Below, in pieces: positions 42,816-51,990 of a stretch of DNA of 64,000 nt. The position numbers and the translations under genes were made by a program. The notes beneath the pieces were generated by a model. It saw nothing but the letters and a program-made list of their open reading frames with translations, was not told the origin of the DNA and made no database searches. The first letter of the stretch is position 1. Every line of letters starts with the position of its first letter. Location of the stretch: assembly GCF_030246865.1 (NCBI RefSeq), contig NZ_CP126738.1, forward strand, positions 2,728,001 through 2,792,000. Direction: 5' to 3'. This stretch comes from Microbacterium sp. zg-B96 (lineage in GTDB: Bacteria; Actinomycetota; Actinomycetes; Actinomycetales; Microbacteriaceae).

Positions 42816-43840
42816 CGCGCCCCCTTTCGCAGCACGAGATAGAGGAAGAACAGTCCGCCGGCGAACTCGATGACCATCGACAGGCTCCCACCGAACCCGA
42901 ACAGCCGCTCCAGCAGCAGCTGGCCGCCGAGGAGGAACACCACGCCCAGGAGCGCGGCGGTCGGCAGCGTCCAGCGATGCCGGAAGGTGCCGGCGTACGA
43001 GTAGGCGAGGTTGGCGACGATGAGTCCGAAGAACAGGATCGGCCCGACCAGGGCGGTGGATGCCGCGACCATCACCGACACGATCGCGAACAGCGCCATG
43101 ATGACGCGGCGGTGATTCACCCCGAGCCCCACCGCGGTCGGCTCCCCGAGGGTGAGCACGTCGAGGGTGCGCAGCAGCGGCTGGATGGCCAGGCATGCCA
43201 GCACCACGAGGATGCCGGTGAGCAGCAGCAACGTCTCGTCCGGGCGGGTCAGCGAGGCGAAAGCGGTGTCGGTGAGCACCTGGAAGTCGAGGGGATCCAG
43301 CATCCGCTGCATCCACTCGGTGAGACTGCGGAAGAAGGTACCCAGCACGATGCCGACCAGCAGCATCAGGTGGATGGAGCGCCGCTTGCCGCCGAAGAGC
43401 CACGTGAACAGGAACACGCTGAAGGCCACCATGACCGACACCTGCAGCAGCCACAGGGTCACCGGATCGGCGCGGAGGAACGCTGTCGAGCCGAGGAAGA
43501 ACACGATGACGGTGGAGATGAGCATGTAGAACGCGTCGAAGCCCATGATCGACGGCGTCAGGATGCGGTTCTGCGTGATCGTGTGGAACACCACCGTCGA
43601 CACGCCGACGGCGACGGCGACCACGACCATGGCGATCACGCTCAGACCGCGGATCTTCAGCGCATAGCTGAGCGACCCGGGTACGGCGGTGAACAGGTAT
43701 ACCGCGACGAGGACGGCCACGACGGCTACGAGCAGCCCCAGACGCACCCCGGGACGAGCCCAGAGCGCGGCCAGGCGGGAGCGGCCAGTGGCGGCGGCGG
43801 CGACGGGCGGCGGCGGCGCGGCGGTGATGTCAGTGCGCAC
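42812..43840 (-). CDS. Siderophore ABC importer, FecCD-type permease 2
   Basis: 342 residues with about nine hydrophobic helices. The FecCD coupling motif region GLGVNHRRVIM and GPILFFGLIVANLAYSYAG are visible. Forms a heterodimeric channel with the other permease. GTG start lies inside the end of the preceding permease gene (11-bp overlap). A Thr/Ala/Pro-rich N-terminus precedes the first helix. Confidence 0.9.
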   Translation of the reverse strand: MRTDITAAPPPPVAAAATGRSRLAALWARPGVRLGLLVAVVAVLVAVYLFTAVPGSLSYALKIRGLSVIAMVVVAVAVGVSTVVFHTITQNRILTPSIMGFDAFYMLISTVIVFFLGSTAFLRADPVTLWLLQVSVMVAFSVFLFTWLFGGKRRSIHLMLLVGIVLGTFFRSLTEWMQRMLDPLDFQVLTDTAFASLTRPDETLLLLTGILVVLACLAIQPLLRTLDVLTLGEPTAVGLGVNHRRVIMALFAIVSVMVAASTALVGPILFFGLIVANLAYSYAGTFRHRWTLPTAALLGVVFLLGGQLLLERLFGFGGSLSMVIEFAGGLFFLYLVLRKGAR

Positions 43841-44846
43841 GGCTCCCCTTCCGCAGCAGGAGCCACAGGAACAGTCCCGCACCCACGATGCCGACGATGA
43901 CCGACAGCGGGATCTCATAGGGGAACCGCACGGTGCGGGCGACGATGTCGCACGCCAGCACGAAGACCGCGCCGAGCCCCGCGACCCAAGGGATCGCCCG
44001 GCGCACGTTGTCGCCGATGATGAGGCTCACGATGTTGGGGACGACCAGGCCCAGGAACGGGATCATGCCCGCGGTGACCAGCACTGCGGCCGTGATCACG
44101 GCGACGACGACCATGCCGATGGCGACGACCCGGCGGTAGTTCAGCCCCAGGTTCGTGGCGAACTCCTCGCCCATGCCGATGACGCTGAACCGGTCAGCGG
44201 CCACCCAGGCGACCAGCACCATGATCCCGGCGATCCAGACGTATTCGTAGCGACCGGCCATGATCGTGGCGAAGCTCCCCTGTGACCACTGCGACAGCGA
44301 CTGCAGCAGGTCGAGCCGGTACGCGAAGAACGCCGTCACGGCGCCGACGATGCCGCCCAGCATGATGCCGACCAGCGGCACCAGCACCAGCTGGCGCACC
44401 GGGACGGCGCGCACGACCCGAAGGAACACCCACGTGCCGACCAGGCCGAACGCCGCGGCGACGCCCATCTTGCCCATCACCGCCATGCCCGGCCACAGCA
44501 CGATCGCCACGAGCATGCCGAGGGTGGCGAACTCGGTGACACCGGTCGTCCCCGGCTCGACGAACTTGTTGCGCACGAGCATCTGCAGGATGAGTCCGGC
44601 GATGCCCAGCGACGCGCCGACGAGCAGCACCGCGATGGTGCGCGGCAGACGGCTGGCGGCCAGCAGGAACGCGGCGGTGCTGTCGGCGCCGCCCTCGAGC
44701 AGTGCCGCAGGCGAGACGTCGGAGACGCCGATGAACAGGCTCGCGGCGCCGAGAACGACCAGGGACACACCGATGAGCACCCCCACCCACGTCCGCCGGG
44801 GGCGGGTGGGGGTGGGGGTGCTCGTCGCGACGACTGTGGCAGTCAC
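43830..44846 (-). CDS. Siderophore ABC importer, FecCD-type permease 1
   Basis: 338 residues, about nine helices; GASLGIAGLILQMLVRNKFVEPGTTGV, LGLNYRRVVAIGMV and PFLGLVVPNIVSL are typical FecCD segments. Located directly after the binding-protein gene (29 bp). GTG start. The N-terminal 20 residues are Thr/Pro-rich. Confidence 0.92.
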   Translation of the reverse strand: MTATVVATSTPTPTRPRRTWVGVLIGVSLVVLGAASLFIGVSDVSPAALLEGGADSTAAFLLAASRLPRTIAVLLVGASLGIAGLILQMLVRNKFVEPGTTGVTEFATLGMLVAIVLWPGMAVMGKMGVAAAFGLVGTWVFLRVVRAVPVRQLVLVPLVGIMLGGIVGAVTAFFAYRLDLLQSLSQWSQGSFATIMAGRYEYVWIAGIMVLVAWVAADRFSVIGMGEEFATNLGLNYRRVVAIGMVVVAVITAAVLVTAGMIPFLGLVVPNIVSLIIGDNVRRAIPWVAGLGAVFVLACDIVARTVRFPYEIPLSVIVGIVGAGLFLWLLLRKGSRAH

Positions 44847-44875
44847 CTCAGTGCGGGATCTCAGGCGTCAGACGC

Positions 44876-45895
44876 TTATTCGGCGATCTGCAGGACGTCC
44901 TCGATCATGATGCGGGTGGTGTCGATCCCGCCGAAGACGATGTACCAGGCGGTGGGGTCGAGGTAGACGATCTGGTCTTCCTGGAACGCCGTGGTCTGCT
45001 TCACGATGTCGTTGTCCAGGACGGCCGCAGCCGCCTGCGCGTTCTCCTCGCCGGTGGCCGCATCGCGGTCGACGACCCACAGGAAGTCGGGGTTGTGCTC
45101 GAGCAGGAACTCGAACGAGACCGGCTCGCCGTGGGTGGCCGCTTCGACGTCCTCGACGACCGGCTCGACGCCGAACACGTCGTAGATCAGTCCGCCACGC
45201 GCGTTGCGTCCGGTTGCGGCGTCGCCCGCGGGGGCCATGGCGCTGAGCCGGCCGCCCGAGATCATGAGGCCCAGGCCCGTGCCGGCGTCAGCGGTGACGG
45301 TCTTCGCGTCTTCGATGCCCGCCTCGAGTTCGGCGAGTGCCTCCGCTGCGGCATCCTCGGCGCCGAGAACCTCACCGAGGAACGTGGTGTTGCGCTCGAG
45401 GGTGTCCAGGAACGTGCCGCTGATGCTCAGGTCGACCGTCGGGGCGATTTCGCTCAGGTCCTCGAACAGCGCCGTCGAGCGGCCGCCGATGATGATGAGG
45501 TCGGGCTGCTGCGCCTCGATCGCGACGAGGTCGGCTTCGAAGAGCGTGCCGGCGTTGAAAGCGTCCTCGGCGAGGTAGCCCTGCAGGTAGTCGGGGACCG
45601 ACTCCAGCGGCGCACCGGCGATCTCGCCGCCGAGAGCACCGATCGTGTCGAGGCTCGCCATGTCGAACACGACGATGGACTCGGGGTTCTTCGGCACCTC
45701 GACGGTGGTCTCTTCGTAGTTGGGCTCCTCGTCCTCACCGGCGAGGTTGCGGTCCCAAGTGAACTCGACCGTGCTGGACTCGCTCGCCTCCGGGGCGTCG
45801 GCTTCGGCCTCTGCGGAGTCGGTCGCGCAGCCGGTCAGGGCGGCGGCGGTCACGAGGGCGATGGACGCCGCGATCAGTGGGCGAGTCGTGCGCAT
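44876..45895 (-). CDS. Siderophore ABC importer, substrate-binding lipoprotein
   Basis: 339 residues with a lipoprotein signal (lipobox LTGC, Cys23) followed by an acidic Ala/Glu/Ser linker, then a FepB/YclQ-type binding fold (IVVFDMASLDTIGALGG ... LIIIGGRSTALFEDLSEIAPTVDLS ... YLDPTAWYIVFGGI). First gene of the importer operon; an AGGAGA SD precedes the ATG. Regulated with the divergent reductase by the iron box at 46003-46021. Confidence 0.92.
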   Translation of the reverse strand: MRTTRPLIAASIALVTAAALTGCATDSAEAEADAPEASESSTVEFTWDRNLAGEDEEPNYEETTVEVPKNPESIVVFDMASLDTIGALGGEIAGAPLESVPDYLQGYLAEDAFNAGTLFEADLVAIEAQQPDLIIIGGRSTALFEDLSEIAPTVDLSISGTFLDTLERNTTFLGEVLGAEDAAAEALAELEAGIEDAKTVTADAGTGLGLMISGGRLSAMAPAGDAATGRNARGGLIYDVFGVEPVVEDVEAATHGEPVSFEFLLEHNPDFLWVVDRDAATGEENAQAAAAVLDNDIVKQTTAFQEDQIVYLDPTAWYIVFGGIDTTRIMIEDVLQIAE

Positions 45896-46002
45896 GGCAA
45901 GTCATCTCCTGGGGGCAGGCATCGGAACGGCGCATCGACCGATGGCGCGTCCGACGTCAACGTCGATATGGTGGATCGACCGGCGATCCCGATCGACCGG
46001 CC

Positions 46003-46021
46003 TGAGGATAGGCTAGCCTAA
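46003..46021. promoter_or_regulatory. DtxR/IdeR-type iron box in the divergent siderophore promoter
   Basis: TGAGGATAGGCTAGCCTAA matches the DtxR/IdeR consensus TTAGGTTAGGCTAACCTAA at 16 of 19 positions and has a palindromic AGGCTAGCCT core. It lies 6 nt before the siderophore-interacting protein ATG and 108 bp before the binding-protein gene, so one iron-bound repressor could control both directions. TAGCCT (46014-46019) inside the box can serve as the -10 of the plus-strand gene. Confidence 0.85.
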
Positions 46022-46026
46022 CCTTC

Positions 46027-46812
46027 ATGAGCTCGACGACCATTCCGGCATCCTTCCGCCTCGAGCGTCGTCCGCTCGACCTGCGTTTCCGCATGACCCG
46101 CCTCGCCGCGCGGCAGTGGCTCACGCCGGGCTACGTGCGGGTGCGGCTCGTAGGTGAGGACCTGCGCGGCTTCGACTCGCTGGGTGCGGACGACCACATC
46201 CGGGTGTTCTTCCCCGACTCCGCGCCGGAGACCGTGGAGCAGCTGCGCGCGGCGCCGAGCCGCGAGTACACCCCGCTCGGCTGGGATGCCGAAGCGGGCT
46301 GGCTCGATCTGGAGTTCGCCATCCACGGCCGCGGTGTCGCAGCGTCCTGGGCGGCGACCGCCGAACTCGGCGCAGTCGCAGGCGTCGGCGGTCCCCGTGG
46401 ATCGATGATCATCACGGGCCGCCCGGACGGCTGGCTGCTGGCAGGCGACGAGACCGCCGTGCCCGCGATGCGCCGATACGCGCGCTCGATGGATGCCGCT
46501 TCGGTCGGCCGCATCATCGTCGAGGTCGCCGACGCCGACCACGAGCTGCCGATCGATGCGCCGGCCGGGGTGATCGTGGAGCAGTTGCACCGCGGGACGG
46601 ATGCCGCCGGCGTCGCGCTCGCGCGCCGACTGAATGCCCTCACCCCCGCGAACCGCCCCGACGGGGACGTGTTCGCGTTCGTCGCGGCGGAGCAGGCGAT
46701 CGTCAAGCCGGCCCGCGCCCTGCTGCAGGAGCGATGGGCGCTGCCGACCGACGCGTTCGTGACGAAGGGCTACTGGAAGCGCGGCGAAAGCGAGTACCAC
46801 GCGCCGCACTGA
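46027..46812 (+). CDS. Siderophore-interacting protein (ViuB-type FAD ferric reductase)
   Basis: 261 residues. N-terminal FAD-binding barrel (YVRVRLVGEDLRGFDSLGADDHIRVFFP), a REYTPLGWD motif contacting flavin, and a C-terminal NAD(P)H-binding domain (WLLAGDETAVPAMRRYARSM). It releases iron from imported ferric-siderophore by reduction. Divergent from the importer and sharing its iron box. The very short distance from the -10 to the ATG implies a leaderless mRNA. Confidence 0.93.
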   Translation: MSSTTIPASFRLERRPLDLRFRMTRLAARQWLTPGYVRVRLVGEDLRGFDSLGADDHIRVFFPDSAPETVEQLRAAPSREYTPLGWDAEAGWLDLEFAIHGRGVAASWAATAELGAVAGVGGPRGSMIITGRPDGWLLAGDETAVPAMRRYARSMDAASVGRIIVEVADADHELPIDAPAGVIVEQLHRGTDAAGVALARRLNALTPANRPDGDVFAFVAAEQAIVKPARALLQERWALPTDAFVTKGYWKRGESEYHAPH

Positions 46813-46817
46813 GCGAC

Positions 46818-47696
46818 TCAATACCAGTCGGTCGCCTGCGAGTGGGCCCACGCGGCGCACGGGGTGCCGTACGCCCGGGCGATGTAATCCAGCCCCCACC
46901 GGATCTGGGTCGTGGCGTTGGTCTGCCAATCAGGACCGGCGGCGGCCATCTTGTGGCCGGGGAGCGACTGCGGGATGCCGGTGGCGCCACTGGAGGGGTT
47001 GACCGCCTGGTAGTTCCAGTCGGACTCCTTCTGCCACAGCGAATCCAGGCACTGGAACTGGTCGCTCCCCCAGCCGTACTGGGTCGCAGCCAGGTGCGAT
47101 GCCGTCGCCTTCGCGCCTTCGACGGTGTTGCCGGCGGCAAGCGCCGCGGCGGCGGCTTCCGCCTCGGCCTGCGCCTGCGCGGCGGCTGCGGCGGCGGCCT
47201 CCTCGGCGGCCTTCTGCGCCTTCGCCTCGTCGAGCCGGGTGCGTAGTTCGGCCACCCGGGCGTTGACCGACTCGGTCTGCTCCGCGGTGTCTTCCACGAC
47301 ATCGGGGATCGGCAGGATCGGCATGATGTGGACGTCTTCCAGCCGCTCCACCGCCTCGCGCAGATTCGTCGTGTCGACTTCGGTGCTTTCGACACCGAGG
47401 TCCAGCCCCGATTCGGCGATTTCGGTGGTGAGGGACTCGGCGCCGGCCAGCGCGGCGTGGGCGGCATCCGCCGTCGCCTCGGCCTCGGCGGTGACCTCCC
47501 GCAACGTCGTCGCCCCGGGCCTATCCACCGCCGACGGCAGCACGACGGCGGCCGCCGCCGCTCCCGTGGCGACCAGCACGCTCGTCGCGACACCCGTGGC
47601 GATGCTGGCCGAGACGGCCAGACGCCGGCGTGAGCGGCGACGGCGTTCGGCGCGCAGGACGCGCCGGGACATGACGGACTGAAGAATTGGATGCAT
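46818..47696 (-). CDS. Secreted lytic-transglycosylase-like protein with coiled coil
   Basis: 292 residues. An Arg-rich N-terminus precedes a hydrophobic anchor or signal (about 25-55), then a helical region and an Ala/Glu coiled coil (about 150-200), ending in an SLT-like domain: QFQCLDSLWQKESDWNYQAVNPSSGATGIPQSLPGHKMAAAG with probable catalytic Glu in QKESDW. Likely remodels peptidoglycan outside the membrane. GAAGGA SD lies 10 nt before the ATG. It converges on the siderophore-interacting gene. Confidence 0.87.
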   Translation of the reverse strand: MHPILQSVMSRRVLRAERRRRSRRRLAVSASIATGVATSVLVATGAAAAAVVLPSAVDRPGATTLREVTAEAEATADAAHAALAGAESLTTEIAESGLDLGVESTEVDTTNLREAVERLEDVHIMPILPIPDVVEDTAEQTESVNARVAELRTRLDEAKAQKAAEEAAAAAAAQAQAEAEAAAAALAAGNTVEGAKATASHLAATQYGWGSDQFQCLDSLWQKESDWNYQAVNPSSGATGIPQSLPGHKMAAAGPDWQTNATTQIRWGLDYIARAYGTPCAAWAHSQATDWY

Positions 47697-47742
47697 GGTG
47701 AACGTGCTTCCTTCACAGGACGAGCGCCGGCACGGCGGCGCG

Positions 47743-47845
47743 GCGTCTTCGGGCAAGACGCGGTAGCCCACTGTGCAAGGCCAGGCTGGGCAGAGACTGC
47801 GGTCTTGCTCACTTACTCATCCGCGGCACCAGGGAAAGCGCCGCG
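47743..47845 (-). other. Structured untranslated region before the transglycosylase gene
   Basis: In the 240-bp gap between divergent genes, the minus-strand leader can form a 7-bp hairpin (GCGTCTT/AAGACGC, 47743-47761) and a second 6-bp stem (47822-47827 with 47840-47845). Actinobacterial cell-wall hydrolase genes often carry c-di-AMP riboswitches, but I could not find that aptamer's conserved segments here. Confidence 0.3.
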
Positions 47846-47936
47846 ACGACGGTATGCATCACCTCCGAGCGCCGTGGTTGAATACAGGACACCGCCGGGG
47901 AACCGGCATCCATGACCTCAACGGAGAGGGAACAAC

Positions 47937-48356
47937 ATGCTGACGCTGAACCCGTACCTGTCCTTCAAGGACCAGGCCCGCCCGGCGATGGAGTTCTATC
48001 GCACCGTGTTCGGCGGTGAACTGAGCATCGACACGTTCGGCTCGGCGGGAGGCAGCGAGAATCCCGACGACGCCGACCTGGTGATGCACGCGCAACTGGA
48101 GACCCCGCAGGGCTTCACGCTCATGGCATCCGACACCCCCAGCGGCATGCCGTATGCCCCCACCTCGGGCTTCTCGGTGTCGATCAGCGGCGACGACGAG
48201 CCGGCGGAGCGCAGAATGTGGGACGCCCTCGGCGAAGAAGGCGCCGTCACCATGGCGCTGGAGCCGGCACCGTGGGGCGGGCTTTTCGGCATGCTCACCG
48301 ACCGGTTCGGCATCGCCTGGATGGTCTCCGTCGACGCCGGGGACCGCGGCCAGTGA
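47937..48356 (+). CDS. VOC-family (PhnB-like glyoxalase fold) protein
   Basis: 139 residues. Starts MLTLNPYLSFKDQARPAMEFYRTVFGGEL, standard for the PhnB/3-demethylubiquinone-like VOC group, and ends with GGLFGMLTDRFGIAWMVS. Enzymatic role not predictable. GAGAGGG SD. Its stop overlaps the next gene's GTG by 4 bp. Confidence 0.9.
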   Translation: MLTLNPYLSFKDQARPAMEFYRTVFGGELSIDTFGSAGGSENPDDADLVMHAQLETPQGFTLMASDTPSGMPYAPTSGFSVSISGDDEPAERRMWDALGEEGAVTMALEPAPWGGLFGMLTDRFGIAWMVSVDAGDRGQ

Positions 48357-49108
48357 GAATCGTCGTCGCCGGGGGCACCGGTCTGGCTGGCCGCAGGGTC
48401 GTGGCGACCGCCCGCGAGCGCGGGCATGACGTGGTCGCCCTCTCCCGCAGCAGCGGGACGGATGCCGCCAGCGGGGCGGGACTGCGCGATGCGCTCACGA
48501 ACGCCGATGTCGTCGTCGACACCCTCAACGTCGCGACGCTGAACGCGCGCGAGTCCGAAGAGTTCTTCCGCGCGACGACCGCCAACCTGCTGGCGGCCGA
48601 GGGCGACGTCGGCGTGGCACATCACGTGGCCCTGTCGATCGTCAACTGCGACCGCGCTCCGTACGGCTACTACACCGGCAAGGTCGCGCAGGAATCGCTC
48701 GTGACGCAGGGCGAGGTGCCGTGGACGATCCTGCGCGTGACGCAGTTCCACGATTTCGCGGCGCAGATGTTCACCCAGGCCCGGGTCGGCCCGCTGCGCT
48801 TCGCCCCGCGGATGCGCACGCAGCCGGTGGCGATCGGCGAAGTCGCCGCGCGCCTGGTAGACCTCGCCGAGGCAGCGCCGGCCGGCCGGGCCACCGATCT
48901 CGCCGGCCCCCGCGAGGAGTCGCTGGCGGCGATGGTCCGCGCCTACGCGCGGGCAACCGGCCGGGGCGGATGGATCCCGGCCGTGCCGCTGCCGGGGCGC
49001 TACGGCCGAGCGCAGCGTGACGGCACGATGCTCCCCGGACCGGACGCCGATCGCGGCACCGGCACGTTCGGCCAGTGGCTCGCGACGCTGAGCGGATGCC
49101 GCGCGTAG
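48353..49108 (+). CDS. NAD(P)-binding SDR-like protein (NmrA/atypical type)
   Basis: 251 residues. N-terminal Rossmann motif VVAGGTGLAGRRVVATARERGH; the following VVDTLNVATLNARESEEFF and YYTGKVAQESLV (Tyr/Lys pair) are typical of atypical SDRs that act as NAD(P)H-dependent reductases or sensors. Coupled to the VOC gene. The stop codon lies inside the terminator hairpin at 49090-49120. Confidence 0.87.
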   Translation: MRIVVAGGTGLAGRRVVATARERGHDVVALSRSSGTDAASGAGLRDALTNADVVVDTLNVATLNARESEEFFRATTANLLAAEGDVGVAHHVALSIVNCDRAPYGYYTGKVAQESLVTQGEVPWTILRVTQFHDFAAQMFTQARVGPLRFAPRMRTQPVAIGEVAARLVDLAEAAPAGRATDLAGPREESLAAMVRAYARATGRGGWIPAVPLPGRYGRAQRDGTMLPGPDADRGTGTFGQWLATLSGCRA

Positions 49109-49120
49109 CGGCATCCGCTC
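49090..49120. terminator. Bidirectional terminator between SDR and aldo/keto reductase genes
   Basis: A perfect 13-bp stem (GAGCGGATGCCGC with GCGGCATCCGCTC) encloses a 5-nt GCGTA loop. It contains the SDR stop codon and the end of the convergent reductase gene, so it can serve both. Confidence 0.8.
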
Positions 49121-49948
49121 ACATCTCTTCGTGCGTCTCGGGATCCGCGCCCCACAGCCGGCCGCGCTCGAGCGCGCTGATCGCGGCGACCTCGGCATCG
49201 GTCAGGGTGAAGCCGAACACGTCGGCGTTCTCCCGCTGCCGGTCGGGATCGGCAGACTTCGGGATGGGAGTCGACCCCAGCTGGGTGTGCCACCGCAGCA
49301 CGACCTGCGTCGGGGTCACGCCGTGCGCGGCTGCCGCCTCGGCCAGCACCGGCTCGGTGAGCAACTCGCTGCGCCGCGCCAGCGGGCTCCAGCTCTCGGT
49401 GCGGATGCCGCGGGCGGAATGGAATTCGCGCAGCGCCGCCTGCGGGAAGTACGGGTGCAGCTCGACCTGGTTCACGGCGGGCGTGATGCCGGTCTCGTCG
49501 ATGAGGCGGGTGAGCATCGCCTCGGTGAAGTTGGATACCCCGATCGAGCGCACCGTGCCGCGCTCGCGCAGCTCGATCATGGCGCGCCAGGTGTCGACGT
49601 ACTTGTCGACCGAGGGGTTCGGCCAGTGGATGAGGTACAGGTCGATGCGCTCCAGCCCCATCCGCTCCAGCGAGCCGGCCGCGCTGGCGATCGTCTCGTC
49701 GTAGCCGTGGTGGCGGCCGGGAGCTTCGTGGTGACGATCAGTTCATCGCGGATGCCGCTGCGGCGCACCGCCTCGCCGACCTCGGCTTCGTTCGTGTAGT
49801 TGACCGCCGAATCCAGCAGCCGGTACCCGCCGGTGATCGCCGCGGTGATCGCGTCGACGCCCTCCGCACCACGCAGGTTGTAGGTGCCGAGCCCGAGCTC
49901 GGGAAAGTCCGTGCCGTCATTGAGAGTGACCGTGGGAATGGTGACCAT
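49119..49948 (-). pseudogene. Aldo/keto reductase, frameshifted
   Basis: Two frames together make a normal AKR. The first part begins MVTIPTVTLNDGTDFPELGLGTYNL and runs through DSAVNYTNEAEVGEAVRRSG with the catalytic Asp and Tyr; after VTTKLP the frame fails. The second frame resumes with MGLERIDLYLIHWPNP and continues through GVSNF, QVELHPYF and the C-terminal cofactor-binding IPKSADPDRQRENADVFGF to the end. One base is missing in the CGGCCGGG run at about 49714-49721; restoring it reads KLPGRHHGYDETIASAAGSLERMGL. It is either a recent mutation or a sequencing error. TAGCGT lies 7 nt before the ATG. Confidence 0.85.
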
Positions 49949-50050
49949 GGGGGCAACGCTACGCGCCGACGGCTGCGCTCGGGATAACCCGAAGGAAAGA
50001 CTCCGGATGCCGGGGCGGTGGCGCACCCAGCCGAGTCCTACGTTTGAGCC

Positions 50051-51325
50051 ATGACCACTTCCCCCGCCCCCGCCGTACCGGCCGCGACAGCGCCGCGCAA
50101 CAAGGCGCTGCGCGTTCTCGGTGCCCTGGCGCAACTGGCCGCGATGGCCGTCGCCGGGACCGTGCTGTTCTCGATCCTCGCCGTGCTGCTGAGCCTCGGA
50201 CTGAGCCTGCTGCTCGTCCTCGGCATCGGCGCCCTCTTCCTCATCGCCTTCATCTACGTGCTCTATTTCACCGGGTGGCTGGAGTACGGGCGCGCGGACG
50301 GCCTCTACGACTACGGCCTGCCGTCGCTGCGCACCCGGCGGATGCCCAGCCCGGGCTTCGGCGGCTGGCTGCGCATGCTCTGGCAGCAGTTCATCGACGG
50401 CCCGATGTGGCGGGGCGTCGCCAGCGCGGCGATCGCGACGGTACTCGGCTCGGTCGTGCTGTGGCTGGTCGGAACACTGGCAGCCGGCATCGCGCTGCTG
50501 TTCTCCCCGCTGTACAGCGGGGAATCCGTGCGCCTGCCCTGGTTGAGCGTGACCACCGCGACCGGCTGGGCCGTCGTCGCCGGCGTCGTCGCGATCATCG
50601 TCAGCGCTGCGCTGCTGGTGGGCATCGCCGTCCTCGACGGCGTGCTGACCCGGGCGATCCTCGTCCCCTCAGAGGAGGCGATGCTGGCCGAACGCGCACG
50701 CACCTCCGACGTGCAGCGTGCCGGGGCCGTGCGTGCCAGCGAGGTGGAGCGCACCCGCATCGAACGCGACCTGCACGACGGCGTCCAGCCTCGGCTGGTC
50801 TCGGTGGGGATGACGCTGGGATTGGCGCAGCAGAAGATCGATTCCGATCCGGATGCCGCTCGCGAACTCATCACCGAGGCGCACACGTCCACCAAGGCAG
50901 CGATCACCGAACTGCGCCAACTGGCGCGCGGCATCCACGCCTCTGTGCTGGACGATCGCGGGCTCGATGCCGCACTGTCGGCTCTCGCCGCCCGGTCGCA
51001 CGTACCCGTGCACCTGGACATCCGGGTCGACGGACGGTGCACCCGAGAGGCGGAGGCGGCGGTCTACTTCGCCATCGCCGAATCCCTGACCAACGCCGCC
51101 AAACACTCTCGTGCCAGCGACTGCCGCGTGACCGTGCGCAACCGCGAAGACGGCACCCTCTGGGCCCGCGTCGAAGACAACGGCACCGGCGGCGCCCGGG
51201 TGCTGCCCGGCGGCGGACTCGACGGCATCTTCAACCGCATCGTCGCCGCCCGCGGCACCGTCCGGCTGGACAGCCCCGTCGGCGGCCCGACCTCCCTGGA
51301 GGTGAGCGTGCCATGCGCATCCTGA
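50051..51325 (+). CDS. Sensor histidine kinase (NarL-partner, HisKA_3 type)
   Basis: 424 residues. About five membrane helices in residues 20-205 without a large external domain, then the dimerisation region with phospho-His about residue 242 (ERTRIERDLHDGVQPRL), and an HATPase domain (AESLTNAAKHSRAS N-box, VEDNGTGGA G1 box, GGGLDGIFNR). A short-looped intramembrane sensor suggests detection of envelope stress. TACGTT (50039-50044) is 6 nt before the ATG. Overlaps the response regulator gene by 13 bp. Confidence 0.92.
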   Translation: MTTSPAPAVPAATAPRNKALRVLGALAQLAAMAVAGTVLFSILAVLLSLGLSLLLVLGIGALFLIAFIYVLYFTGWLEYGRADGLYDYGLPSLRTRRMPSPGFGGWLRMLWQQFIDGPMWRGVASAAIATVLGSVVLWLVGTLAAGIALLFSPLYSGESVRLPWLSVTTATGWAVVAGVVAIIVSAALLVGIAVLDGVLTRAILVPSEEAMLAERARTSDVQRAGAVRASEVERTRIERDLHDGVQPRLVSVGMTLGLAQQKIDSDPDAARELITEAHTSTKAAITELRQLARGIHASVLDDRGLDAALSALAARSHVPVHLDIRVDGRCTREAEAAVYFAIAESLTNAAKHSRASDCRVTVRNREDGTLWARVEDNGTGGARVLPGGGLDGIFNRIVAARGTVRLDSPVGGPTSLEVSVPCAS

Positions 51326-51990
51326 TCTGCGAGGACTCCGCGCTGCTGCGCGCGGGACTGGTGCGACTGCTGGAGGACGCGGGCCACACCGTGGTCGCTG
51401 CGATCCCGGACGCCCACGACCTCGACGCCGTCGTGGCCGACACGGCACCGGACCTGTGCATCCTCGATGTGCGACTGCCGCCGACATTCACCGACGAGGG
51501 CATCCGCGCCGCGCTCACGCTGCGCGCAGCCAACCCGCACCTGCCGGTGCTGGTGCTGAGCCAGTACGTCGAGGAGCGGTACGCGTCCGAACTCATCGCC
51601 GGCGGCGGCGGTGCGCTCGGCTACCTGCTGAAGGACCGCGTGGCCGACGTCACCGAGTTCGTCGAGACGGTCGCCCAGATCGGCGCCGGCGGCACGGTAT
51701 TCGACCCCGAGGTCGTGTCCCAGCTGCTGATGCGTCGCACCCGCGACGAACGAATGGCCCGCCTGACCGATCGCGAACGCACCGTGCTGGCGCTCATCGC
51801 GGAAGGCAAGTCCAACCAGGCCATCGCCCGCACGCTGCACGTCAGCGAGGCGAGCGTCGAGAAGTACATCACCTCCCTCTTCCAGAAACTCGACCTCGAG
51901 CAAGACGAAGCAGGAAACCGGCGGGTGCTCGCCGCGCTCGTTCATCTCGAGTACGGCGGCGAACTGCCGCAGACAGGAGCATCACGATGA
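51313..51990 (+). CDS. NarL/LuxR-family response regulator
   Basis: 225 residues. Receiver domain with phospho-acceptor Asp52 (LCILDVRLPP), acidic pair E7-D8, and Lys in LLKDR; LuxR-type HTH at about 150-215 (LTDRERTVLALIAEGKSNQAIARTLHVSEASVEKYITSLFQKL). Partner of the kinase upstream and coupled to the DUF4097 gene (ATGA). Probably controls its own operon or envelope genes. Confidence 0.93.
   Translation: MRILICEDSALLRAGLVRLLEDAGHTVVAAIPDAHDLDAVVADTAPDLCILDVRLPPTFTDEGIRAALTLRAANPHLPVLVLSQYVEERYASELIAGGGGALGYLLKDRVADVTEFVETVAQIGAGGTVFDPEVVSQLLMRRTRDERMARLTDRERTVLALIAEGKSNQAIARTLHVSEASVEKYITSLFQKLDLEQDEAGNRRVLAALVHLEYGGELPQTGASR

Noticed and set aside
47697..47936. c-di-AMP riboswitch before the transglycosylase-like gene
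   Set aside because: The conserved aptamer segments could not be found; only ordinary hairpins are visible.
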